Source: JADLBR01 sp964651705 (lineage in GTDB: Bacteria > Verrucomicrobiota > Verrucomicrobiia > JADLBR01). From it: a DNA stretch of 64,000 nucleotides. A model generated the notes under the pieces. The model did not search any database, was not told the origin of the DNA, and saw only the letters and a program-made list of their open reading frames with translations. The position numbers and the translations under genes are program-made. Location: assembly GCA_964651705.1 (NCBI GenBank), contig CAZYWZ010000021.1:1-64000 (forward strand), read 5' to 3'. Of the stretch, positions 50,280 to 59,200 are shown piece by piece (within the stretch, counting starts at the first letter, position 1; every line of letters begins with the position of its first letter).

Positions 50280-52708
50280 TGTTGCGACCCCAGCAATGCC
50301 CCGACCACCTCACGGGTCCGGTCGAGCGTCTCGCGCATGCCCTCCGCCGAGCGCGGCCTCGCGGGCGCCATGGCGTCAAGCGACGTTGCGTAGAAGCGAT
50401 CCTGGATCGCCTTCCGCTTTTCGTCGAACGCGGCCGGGCGCGCCCAGGGCCCCTTCTCCCCCGCACGCAATCGGCCATCGACCCACTTCCAGTACTCCTC
50501 CAGTTCGGCCTGATACACGTGCCGCACCAGCTCGTACTGGTGGGCCCGGCAGTAGCTGTTCTCGGAATTGCCCTTCAGGGTCAGCTCGCTGTGCGGATTC
50601 ATGCGCGGCGCCACGCCGCCCAATTCTCGCGCGCGCGACAATCGCCCCATCGCCGCGCGCAGCGAGTAGTCGTCGCTGAGTTCCAGGAGGTCGGCGAGCT
50701 GCCGCATGAGGCCCTGGCTCGCGGCCTCCATCGCCCGGATAGCTCGCTCGTCGCCGCGCCCCGAGCGCCATGCCTCCATCGCCACGCATCCGCGCAAGAG
50801 CGCCGCCTTGACGGCCCGGCTGAGAATCGTCCGCGCGATGTCGATCGCATCGCGCCGCCACAGCTCGTTGTCCCACCCCGCCGGCGCCAGCTCCGCCAGA
50901 CCGGCCAGGATCCCGGGCGCCCTGCCGAGCGGGGCCACCAGCCGCAGGCGCTCCGCCTCGAACGCCGCGGCCCGCTGCTCGCCGATGTTCGTGTACTCCG
51001 TGCTGGTCAGCATCCGGAACTGCGGATCGAACTGCACGGCCGGGCCCGATGGCTTCCGGCCCACGCCGACATGCGTCCAGTGGTGCGTGGCCGCGATGGG
51101 CAACAGCCCCCGCCAGGCGTCCTCCATTCCGGCGGCGAGGGCCCCCGGATAGCGCCCCGCGCAAAAGCGGCCGACGAACGCGCCCGAATCCAGTTTCCCC
51201 GGCCCCCAGCCGTTCGCCGCGATATACTCCAGCAGAAGCGTGTTGCCGTGAGAGATCTCGGGCCACAGGACCAGGCCGAGGCACTGCGCGTCTTGCGCCG
51301 CCTCGCCGATGCGCTCCCGGAGTATCCCGAAGTCCCCGCGGATCTCGCTGTCCGAGGCGAACGCCTGGAAGACCCCGAAGATCCACGGGAATCTCCCGTA
51401 CGCCCCCCAGTCGCGGTAGGTCTTGCGATCCAACAGATCGGCGGTGTAGTCGAGCAGGATCGTGCGCCGCGGGTCGAACTCGCCGAGGAGGCCACGCGCG
51501 TCCTCGTCCTTCCACTTGAACATCAGGTCCCAGCTCGCGATCAGCAATGGGGCATCGGGATGCCGGCGCCACAGCACATCCTGGATCTTCCGGTACGCGT
51601 GCAGCTTGCGCTGGAGATTCTCGCGCTCGTCCGCGCCGAACGTCCTCTCGGCCAGGCCGATGGTGTGAAACATCCGCGGCTCGCCAAACTCGCGGATGTG
51701 CGTCTCGGTCAATTTCCAATACGCATCCCATGCGCGCTCGTCGCCGATGTCCCAGATCGCGGCCGAGGCGAGCCTGTAGCCGGTCTTCTGGTCGCGCGTC
51801 ACCGGGAAGTCCGGGTGCTTGTCGTAGAATGAGCGCGGCGTGTGCGAGTACCAGTGCGTGATGGTGCCGGTGTCCTCCGGGTGCAGGAGGCCGCGCTCTC
51901 GGGCGTATGCCAGCACCCGCTTGCGAAGCTCCCCGCGATACCTCAGAGGCCAAAAAGAGGTCCGGTCGTTGTAAGAGCGCGGCTCGGCGTCGGGGTCCGC
52001 GCCATCCTCGGGCGGATAGGGCAGATCGAACGCGCGCTGGAACAGGTCGTCGATCCCCGTGCGAAGCATGAAGAGGTTCATGCGCTTCTTGAGGATCCAG
52101 TCGATCTCCCGCTTCCAATCGTCAAGGTCCCACATCTCCGCATGAAACCGGTGCGGCCCGCGATGCGCGAAATACCGGATGCCGCGATACCGGAAGTGCG
52201 GGCGCTCGGTGATGTCGCAATGGGCCAGATCGATGCTCGCGCGACGCGGGATCACATCGCCGTCCCAGAAGTATTCGGCGCCCGCCCGGCGGCGAAAGAA
52301 ATCGTAGGCCGCATAGATCGTCGATCGGCCCGTCCCGCCGGCCAGCACCAGCAGCGTGCGCCCACCCTCCGGGACCGACAGGATCCGGTAGTCATCGGTG
52401 CCGTACCGGATGCCCAGGCCCCCGATGCGCCCCCGCATGATGAGGCGGTGGACAACGGGGTTCACCGCATCGGAACCGATGAGGACGATGTCCCCGCCCG
52501 GCATCGCCCCGTCGTCGGGAGTGGCGCACGCGATGACCGGGGGCCTCGCGCCAGTGGCCTTCTGCCACGTGTCGCCAAAGACCCCCGCGGCGACGCCGTA
52601 CGCCGGTTCGCCAGCTTCGGCAACCATCACGCTCGGCACGGCGGGCCTGCCCGTCGCCGCGCCCGCAAGGATGATGCCCGCCGTCAGGTGCAACGCGCGA
52701 ATACCCAT
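50276..52708 (-). CDS. Alpha-N-acetylglucosaminidase-like glycoside hydrolase, GH89 type
   Basis: An 810-residue protein with a signal-like N-terminus (ALHLTAGIILAGAATG). The N-terminal domain ends in GRSTIYAAYDFFRRRAGAEY. The barrel begins HFRYRGIRYFAHRGPHRF and has DDWKREIDWILKKRMNLFML, as in NAGLU enzymes. The candidate nucleophile is Glu484 in LVLWPEISHGN, aligned with the PEG segment of GH89. A long helical C-terminal domain (YCRAHQYELVRHVYQAELEE) follows. It could remove alpha-linked GlcNAc or a related sugar. Start 52708 (MGIRALHL) is chosen over a far-upstream ATG that overlaps the RidA-like gene. Confidence 0.8.
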   Translation of the reverse strand: MGIRALHLTAGIILAGAATGRPAVPSVMVAEAGEPAYGVAAGVFGDTWQKATGARPPVIACATPDDGAMPGGDIVLIGSDAVNPVVHRLIMRGRIGGLGIRYGTDDYRILSVPEGGRTLLVLAGGTGRSTIYAAYDFFRRRAGAEYFWDGDVIPRRASIDLAHCDITERPHFRYRGIRYFAHRGPHRFHAEMWDLDDWKREIDWILKKRMNLFMLRTGIDDLFQRAFDLPYPPEDGADPDAEPRSYNDRTSFWPLRYRGELRKRVLAYARERGLLHPEDTGTITHWYSHTPRSFYDKHPDFPVTRDQKTGYRLASAAIWDIGDERAWDAYWKLTETHIREFGEPRMFHTIGLAERTFGADERENLQRKLHAYRKIQDVLWRRHPDAPLLIASWDLMFKWKDEDARGLLGEFDPRRTILLDYTADLLDRKTYRDWGAYGRFPWIFGVFQAFASDSEIRGDFGILRERIGEAAQDAQCLGLVLWPEISHGNTLLLEYIAANGWGPGKLDSGAFVGRFCAGRYPGALAAGMEDAWRGLLPIAATHHWTHVGVGRKPSGPAVQFDPQFRMLTSTEYTNIGEQRAAAFEAERLRLVAPLGRAPGILAGLAELAPAGWDNELWRRDAIDIARTILSRAVKAALLRGCVAMEAWRSGRGDERAIRAMEAASQGLMRQLADLLELSDDYSLRAAMGRLSRARELGGVAPRMNPHSELTLKGNSENSYCRAHQYELVRHVYQAELEEYWKWVDGRLRAGEKGPWARPAAFDEKRKAIQDRFYATSLDAMAPARPRSAEGMRETLDRTREVVGALLGSQQ

Positions 52709-52712
52709 CGCC

Positions 52713-53240
52713 TCACCGCTCCGCCCCGCGGCCCCTCTGCAGCAGCGCCGTCGTGTAGAACTCATACGATGCCTCCCTGTCGGGGACATCCACCACGTGG
52801 ACCGTGAACCTCGCAGGCAGCCCGTGCTCCGGCAGGCGCTCCCGGAAATACGCGGCGTACGCCCGTCCGTATGCCGCTCGCAGCCGCTCGACCTCCGCGG
52901 CATAGCCCGCCGGATCCGCCATGGGGTTGGGCGCCTTCGGCTGGCAGCCAAAGGCGTGCATCTCGATGAAATCCAACTCCGCGATCGACTGGCACACGCC
53001 CGCCTCCCTGAGCCAGGCCTCCCAGGTCTGGAACACCCGCGGGATCTCCCGCCCGGGATCCATCGTCGCCGTGTCCGACAGCCCGAGATTGCGCGTAGCC
53101 GATTCCCCGCCCGTGAGCCCCGCCAGGTAGACGCGGAGATCGCCGTCGGGCAGCGCCTCGGTGACGACGTGTGAAAACACGGGCCTCTCCGCGCGGTAGT
53201 AGTACGTCAGCTTTCCGCGTCGCCTGATGTCGAACGCCAT
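52713..53240 (-). CDS. RidA-like (YjgF/YER057c/UK114 fold) protein
   Basis: A 175-residue cytoplasmic protein. The pattern VYLAGLTGGESATRN, then REIPRVFQTWEAWLREAGVC, the ELDFIEMHAFG strand and the end LPARFTVHVVDVP follow the RidA fold order (strand, helix, strand, final strand). It is longer than RidA because of an insert near residues 115-140. RidA proteins hydrolyse reactive enamines or imines from PLP enzymes; a role in clearing an amino-sugar intermediate would fit the GH20 and GH89 neighbours, but this is inference. It ends 4 nt before the GH89 start. Confidence 0.65.
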   Translation of the reverse strand: MAFDIRRRGKLTYYYRAERPVFSHVVTEALPDGDLRVYLAGLTGGESATRNLGLSDTATMDPGREIPRVFQTWEAWLREAGVCQSIAELDFIEMHAFGCQPKAPNPMADPAGYAAEVERLRAAYGRAYAAYFRERLPEHGLPARFTVHVVDVPDREASYEFYTTALLQRGRGAER

Positions 53241-53259
53241 GCGGGCCTCCTTCGGGATA

Positions 53260-54030
53260 TCATTTCAACAGCATGCCCCCGTCCACGTATACGGTGGTCC
53301 CGGTGATGTAATCCGAGGCGGGCGATGCCAGCAGCAACACCGCCCCCACCACGTCCTCCGGCTCGCCGACGCGGCGGCTGGGAATCTTCGCGAGCACGTT
53401 GTCCCGATGCCCAGCGTCGGCAAGCCGGTCGCGGGTCTCGTCGGTGAGGATGGCGCCGGGCGAAACGCAGTTCACCTGGATCCCCTTCTCGGCAAGTTCC
53501 AGGGCGAGCGACTTCGTCAGCATGACCAGACCGGCCTTCGTGATGTTGTAGACCGAGTTGTCGGCCATCGGCCGATCGTCATGCACGCTGGATATATTGA
53601 TGATCTTGCCCGAGCGCTGCGCCCCCATCACGCGCGCGGTCGCCTGGGACAGAAAATAGACTCCCTTGAGATTCACGTCCACGGTCCTGCCCCACGCCTC
53701 GGGTGTCGCATCCAAGAAAGGCTCGCGCTTCGTCACCGCCGCGTTGTTGACCAGGATGTCGATCCGCCCGAAGGCCCCGCGGGCCGCCCCGACGATGCGC
53801 CCGTGCTGCGCCAGGTCCCCCACGTCGGCCCGCATCTCGATCGCCCGCCCACCCGCGGCGGAGATCTCGCCCACGACCTTGGCGGCCGCCGCCCGATTCG
53901 CGGCATAGTTCACCACGACGGCGGCCCCGGCGCGAGCCAGGCCCAGCGCGATGGCGCCACCGATGCCGCGCGACCCGCCCGTCACGATCGCGACGCGACC
54001 CTTGAGATCAAACGGAGCCTCTTTGCTCAT
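53260..54030 (-). CDS. SDR-family oxidoreductase
   Basis: A 256-residue short-chain dehydrogenase with VTGGSRGIGGAIALGLARAG, LVNNAAVTKREPF (the NNAx motif), ISSVHDDRPMADNSVYNITK (catalytic Ser, Tyr and Lys) and a C-terminal ITGTTVYVDGG. It resembles glucose or acid-sugar dehydrogenases of the FabG-like group. It follows the enolase-superfamily gene by 88 nt. Start 54030 (MSKEAPFDLKG) is chosen over a TTG two codons upstream. Substrate unknown. Confidence 0.86.
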   Translation of the reverse strand: MSKEAPFDLKGRVAIVTGGSRGIGGAIALGLARAGAAVVVNYAANRAAAAKVVGEISAAGGRAIEMRADVGDLAQHGRIVGAARGAFGRIDILVNNAAVTKREPFLDATPEAWGRTVDVNLKGVYFLSQATARVMGAQRSGKIINISSVHDDRPMADNSVYNITKAGLVMLTKSLALELAEKGIQVNCVSPGAILTDETRDRLADAGHRDNVLAKIPSRRVGEPEDVVGAVLLLASPASDYITGTTVYVDGGMLLK

Positions 54031-54118
54031 GGCCAAGGAATCGGGCCGCCGGACACTCCGGACTCCCGCCTCGCGTCGCGCCGCCCGTCATCCTGCGCGC
54101 GCCATGTCTTCCGCGGTA

Positions 54119-55309
54119 TCACGTGCCACCGACAATCGGGTACCACTCCGGTCGCCGCGGGTCCTGGTGGAACCTCGCGTAGTAATCACCCTTCTCCTCG
54201 AAGTACTTCTCGTACCGCCGCATCTTCTCCTCATCCAGCGTCACCCCGAGACCGGGCCCCGTCGGCACCGCGATCTTCCCGTCCGCGTACCCCATCAACC
54301 CGCCCTCGATGATGTCATCGGTGAGAAAATGGTAGTGCGCGTCGCCGGCGAAATGCATCTCGGGGATGGTCGCCGCGGTGTGCAGCATCGCGGCCAATTC
54401 GATGCCGAACTCCGCGCCGCTGTGCATGGCGACCCCGAGGTTGAAGGTGCGGCAGACGGCGGCGAGATCCTTCACGCCGCGCGGGCCCTCCCAATAATGG
54501 ATATCCGTCAGCACGATATCCACCGCGCCCAGCCGTATCGCCGGGCCGAGGTCATCAAACTTGTTCGGGTACATGTTGGTCGCGATGGGGATGCGAACCG
54601 CCTTGCGGACCGCGGCATTGCCCTCCAGCCCCCAGGCGGGATCCTCGAAATACTCCAGCCCCAGCGGCTCCAGCCGGCGCCCGATCCGCGACGCCGTCGC
54701 CACCGACCACGTCCCGTTCGGGTCGATCCGCAGACCGAAATCTGGGCCCAATCGCTCGCGGCACAGTTCCAGGACGCGCGCCTCCTCGTCGGGCGGCATC
54801 ACCCCCGCCTTCAGCTTCATGGATTTCACGCCCAGCGTCTCGTGCAACTCCTCGCAGAGATCGGCCATGTCCTCCGCCCGCTCGTCGTCCCCGCCGCCCG
54901 GCCGATCATAGCGCCAGAAGAGGTACGCGATCATCGGCACCGCGTCCCGCACCCTCCCCCCGAGCAGGTCGGACAGCGACCGCCCGCAGGCCTTGCCCTG
55001 GATGTCCAGGCAGGCCATCTCGATCGCCGCATAGAGCCGGGCGTTGGACAGGTAATATATGCTCCTCAGGGTCTTGAGCTTGATCTCCTCGAGCCGGAAC
55101 GGGTCCATCCCGACGATCCGAGGCTTCAGCTTCAAGATGGCCCCGCGCTGGTCCCCGCCGCCGACCTCCCCGAGACCCACGATCCCCTCGTCGGTGATCA
55201 TCTCGATGACCGTCCGCAGAAAATACCCCGGGTGCACCCCGGTGTTGTGCCGCAGTTGCGCGTTGAGCGGTATGGCCACCGTCCGCGCCTTGACGTCCAC
55301 GATCTTCAT
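54119..55309 (-). CDS. Enolase-superfamily acid-sugar dehydratase-like enzyme, paralogue 2
   Basis: A 396-residue protein of the same length as the paralogue at 45517, and very similar along its whole length. It keeps K165 and K167 (MKLKAG), Asp196 (RIDPNG), Glu222 (YFEDP), Asn245 (IATNMYP), Asp269 and His296 (VAMHSGAE). It differs from paralogue 1 at MKLKAG versus FKMKGG and RIDPNG versus RVDANG, which may change substrate. The start overlaps the IclR stop (ATGA at 55306-55309), so regulator and enzyme are coupled. Confidence 0.86.
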   Translation of the reverse strand: MKIVDVKARTVAIPLNAQLRHNTGVHPGYFLRTVIEMITDEGIVGLGEVGGGDQRGAILKLKPRIVGMDPFRLEEIKLKTLRSIYYLSNARLYAAIEMACLDIQGKACGRSLSDLLGGRVRDAVPMIAYLFWRYDRPGGGDDERAEDMADLCEELHETLGVKSMKLKAGVMPPDEEARVLELCRERLGPDFGLRIDPNGTWSVATASRIGRRLEPLGLEYFEDPAWGLEGNAAVRKAVRIPIATNMYPNKFDDLGPAIRLGAVDIVLTDIHYWEGPRGVKDLAAVCRTFNLGVAMHSGAEFGIELAAMLHTAATIPEMHFAGDAHYHFLTDDIIEGGLMGYADGKIAVPTGPGLGVTLDEEKMRRYEKYFEEKGDYYARFHQDPRRPEWYPIVGGT

Positions 55310-56109
55310 GATCCGCTTCCCTTTCCTTTCCGCCTCCCCGCCGTCGCCGGACTCGGTGCGGCATCCGCCGCCTTCAAGCGCCGCCGGAGCGGGGACAGGG
55401 CCCGTTCCAGCGCGCGGGCCAACCCGGGCAGATTCTGCCTCGTGACCTCCTGCGGGAAGCCCACCAGCGTCACCGCCCCGCAGACCAGACCGGACGCATC
55501 CACCACCGGCGCCGAAACCCCATGGCAGTTGCTCCGGTAACCGCCAAAATCCCACGAGAACCCCTTCGCCCTCACCTGCCGGATCCGTTTCCACACGTCC
55601 TCCGGACGCTGGTGCTCCCAGCACTCCGACGGCGTTCGCCCCAGCACCTCCTCGATCTCCCCCCGCCCCAGCGCCGAAAGCAACACCGCGCCCGATGACC
55701 CCAGCGCCAGATGGAACGCCGCGCCGATCCGCACCGCGATGTGCGCCGCCTGCGGCGACTCCTGCCGCGCCACCGTCACCGCGTGATCCCCGCGACGCAC
55801 CGACAGCTTCGCCGTCAGCCCCGTCCCCGCCGCCAGTGCCTCCAGCGCCGGGCGCACCGCCTCCACCAGCCCCTCCACCGAACGCAACGGCGCCACCAGC
55901 GGCAGCAGGCCCAGCGACACCTCGTGCCCCCCATCCTCCAGCGGCCGCACCAGATCCCGCGCGATCAGGGAACGCAGTACCCGGTAGCAGCTCGTCCTCG
56001 GGATCCCCAGCGACCCCGCCAGACCCCGCACCGTCGTGTCCACCCCCTCCCCGGCGATCAGCGCCAGCATGTCCGCCGCCTTCAAAACCGCCGGCACCGT
56101 GTGCCGCAT
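55306..56109 (-). CDS. IclR-family transcriptional regulator
   Basis: A 267-residue DNA-binding regulator. Residues 1-65 form the winged helix (VPAVLKAADMLALIAGEGVD, IPRTSCYRVLRSLIARDLV). Residues 80-250 are the effector-binding domain (GTGLTAKLSVRRGDHAVTVA, FHLALGSSGAVLLSALGRGE, CHGVSAPVVDASGLVCGAVT). IclR proteins commonly sense acid sugars or keto acids. The start at 56109 (MRHTVPAVLK) is chosen by the domain edge; the frame is open further upstream into the divergent intergenic region. It is the first gene of the minus-strand region and divergent from pyc. Confidence 0.92.
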   Translation of the reverse strand: MRHTVPAVLKAADMLALIAGEGVDTTVRGLAGSLGIPRTSCYRVLRSLIARDLVRPLEDGGHEVSLGLLPLVAPLRSVEGLVEAVRPALEALAAGTGLTAKLSVRRGDHAVTVARQESPQAAHIAVRIGAAFHLALGSSGAVLLSALGRGEIEEVLGRTPSECWEHQRPEDVWKRIRQVRAKGFSWDFGGYRSNCHGVSAPVVDASGLVCGAVTLVGFPQEVTRQNLPGLARALERALSPLRRRLKAADAAPSPATAGRRKGKGSGS

Positions 56110-56162
56110 CGGGGAATCCGCCGTGTCCACGCGGCCACCATGCCGCCAGCCACGCGCCAACG

Positions 56163-56205
56163 TCAACCCTAATTTTGAATTCCATTTTTTCAAATCTGAA
56201 CCATC
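56163..56205. promoter_or_regulatory. AT-rich divergent intergenic segment with inverted TTTGAA/TTCAAA
   Basis: Between iclR-like and pyc, an AT-rich patch carries TTTGAA and TTCAAA as inverted half-sites 9 nt apart (56169-56189). On the minus strand TTGACG lies just downstream toward the IclR gene and could be a -35 box. This is the natural place for IclR autoregulation. No matching -10 is convincing. Confidence 0.4.
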
Positions 56206-56263
56206 ACCCCACCGCGCGAGCGGGGTTTGCGCTCGGCGCGATGCTCGCTTATAAAGGGCGCCT

Positions 56264-59200
56264 ATGGGAAAACGCCGCGTCCCCCGATCGGCGCCCGGGC
56301 CACCCGTCCCGCGCCCGGGCCCCGCCAAGCTCCTGGCGGCAAACCGGAGCGAGATCGCCATCCGGATCTTCCGGGCCGCGGCCGAGCTGGGGCTGAGGAC
56401 CGTCGCGATCTACGCGCAGGAGGACCGGTTCTCGGTGCACCGCTTCAAGGCCGACGAGGCGTATCTCGTGGGCAGGGGCCAGGGTCCGGTCGGGGCCTAT
56501 CTGGACATCCCCGGCATCGTGACGCTTGCCAAGGAAAAGGGCATCGGGCTGATCCATCCCGGATATGGCTTCCTGTCGGAGAACGCCGCCTTCGCCCGCG
56601 CGTGCGCCGACGCGGGCATCACCTTCGTCGGGCCGCGGCCGGAGTTGCTGGAACTCATGGGCGACAAGGTCGCCGCTCGCGCCGTCGCGCAAAAGATCGG
56701 CATCCCGACCCTCACCGGCACCGATGGGCCGATCGCGGAGCGCGCCGACGCGCTGCGCGTCGCGAAATCCATCGGCTTCCCCCTCATCATCAAGGCCGCC
56801 TTCGGCGGCGGCGGCCGCGGCATGCGGGTCGTGGAGCGGGAGACGGACCTGCCGCGCCTGCTGGACGAGGCCCGCGGCGAGGCCGGCCGCGCCTTCGGCA
56901 ACCCCGCCGTATTCCTCGAGAAGTACATCCGCCGCGCGAAGCACCTCGAGGTGCAGGTGATCGGCGACCGGCACGGCAACGTGCTCCACCTCCACGAGCG
57001 CGACTGCTCGGTGCAGCGCCGCCACCAGAAGGTCGTCGAGTTCGCCCCGTCGGTGGGCATCCCGGCCCCCGTCATCGGCGAATTGTGCGACGCCTCGGCG
57101 CGGCTGGCGCGCGAGGTGCGCTACGACAACGCGGGCACCGTCGAGTTCCTCATCGACGTGGATCGCAACGAGTGGTTCTTCATCGAGATGAACCCCCGCA
57201 TCCAGGTCGAGCACACCGTCACCGAGCAGATCACCGGCGTCGACCTCGTCCGCTCGCAGATCCTCGTCGCGCAGGGCCACTCCCTGCACGGCGCCGGGGT
57301 CGGCCTGCCGCGGCAGGCCGCGATCCCGCGCAACGGCTTCGCCGTGCAGTCCCGCGTGACCACCGAGGATCCCGCGAATCGCTTCACCCCCGACTACGGC
57401 AAGATCGTCGCCTACCGCTCTCCCGCCGGCCTCGGCATCCGCCTCGACGGCGGCATGGGCGACACCGGCAGCGTGATCACCCCCTTCTTCGACTCGCTCC
57501 TCGTCAAGCTGACGGCCTTCGGCCCCACGCTCGACAGCGCCCTGCACCGCATGGACCGGGCCCTGCGCGAGTTCCGCATCCGCGGCGTCAAGACGAACAT
57601 CCCCTTCCTCGAGAACGTCATCGCCCATCCCGAGTTCCGCTCGGGCAAGGCCACCACCACCCTGATCGACACGACCCCCGAACTGTTCGAGTTCAGGCCC
57701 CGCCGCGACCGCGCGACGAAATTGCTCTCGTTCCTCGGAGACGTGATCGTCAATGGCAACCCTCACGCCAAGGGGCACCGCCCCGCCGAGCCCTTCCCGC
57801 CGGCGCGCGTCCCCGCCTACGACCACCGCCAGGAGCCCCCGCCCGGCACCCGCCAGCGGCTGCTGGAACTCGGACCCCAGAAGTTTGCGGAATGGGCTCT
57901 CGAGCAGCGCCGGCTGCTGGTGACCGACACGACGCTCCGCGACGCGCACCAGTCCCTGCTCGCGACCCGGGTGCGGAGCTACGACATGCTCGCCGCCGCC
58001 GGCGCGGTCTCCCGCCGCCTGCCCGGACTGTTCAGCCTGGAGATGTGGGGCGGCGCGACCTTCGACACCGCGATGCGGTTCCTGCGCGAGGACCCCTGGC
58101 AGCGCCTCCGCCAACTGCGCCAGGCCGCGCCCAACATCTGCTTCCAGATGCTGCTGCGCGGCGCCAACGCCGTCGGCTACACGAACTATCCCGACAACGT
58201 CGTGAAGGGCTTCGTGCGCCACGCCGCCGCCACGGGCATCGACATCTTCCGGGTCTTCGACTCGCTGAATTATCTCCCCAACCTCCGCCCCGCCATGGAA
58301 GCCGCGCGCTCCACGCACGCGATCTGCGAGGCGGCGATCTGTTACACGGGAGATATCCTCGACCCCTCGCGCGATAAATATTCCCTGAAGCACTACGTCA
58401 AGCTCGCGCGGGAACTGGAGCGCATGGGGGCACACTTCCTCGCGATCAAAGACATGGCCGGGTTGTGCAAGCCCTACGCCGCGAGGGCCCTCGTCCGGGC
58501 GCTCAAGGGCGAGATCGGCATGCCCGTGCATTTCCATACCCATGACACCAGCGGCGTGAACGCCGCCTCCGTGCTGCAGGCCGCCGACGCCGGGGCCGAC
58601 GTCGTCGATCTCGCGATCGCGTCGCTCTCGGGTTCCACCAGCCAGCCCAACCTCAATTCGGCGGTCGCCGCGCTCCGGCACACGCCGCGCGACACGCGCC
58701 TCGACCTCCCCGCCCTCAACGAGCTGTCCGACTACTGGGAGGACGTCCGCGATTTCTACGCCCCTTTCGACACCGCCCCCGCGACCGGCAGCGCCGAGGT
58801 CTACGACCACGAGATGCCCGGCGGCCAGTTCACGAACCTGAAGGAACAGGCCGCCAGCATGGGCCTGGCCAACCACTGGCCAGAGATCGCCCGCACCTAC
58901 GCCGAGGTCAACTCCCTCTTCGGCGACATCGTCAAGGTCACCCCCTCGTCCAAGGTCGTCGGCGATATGACCATGTTCCTCGTCACCCGCGGCATCAGGC
59001 CCGCTGACGTCCTCAACCTCGAGCCGGGCGCCACGCCATTCCCCGAATCGGTCGTCGACATGCTCGCCGGCGGCCTCGGCATCCCCATGGGCGGTTGGCC
59101 CAAGAAACTCCAGCGCGTCGTGCTCGGCAACCGCAAGCCCATCCGCGGCCGCCCCGGCGCCAGCCTCAAACCCCTCGATCTCGCCAAGTCCCGCCGCGAG

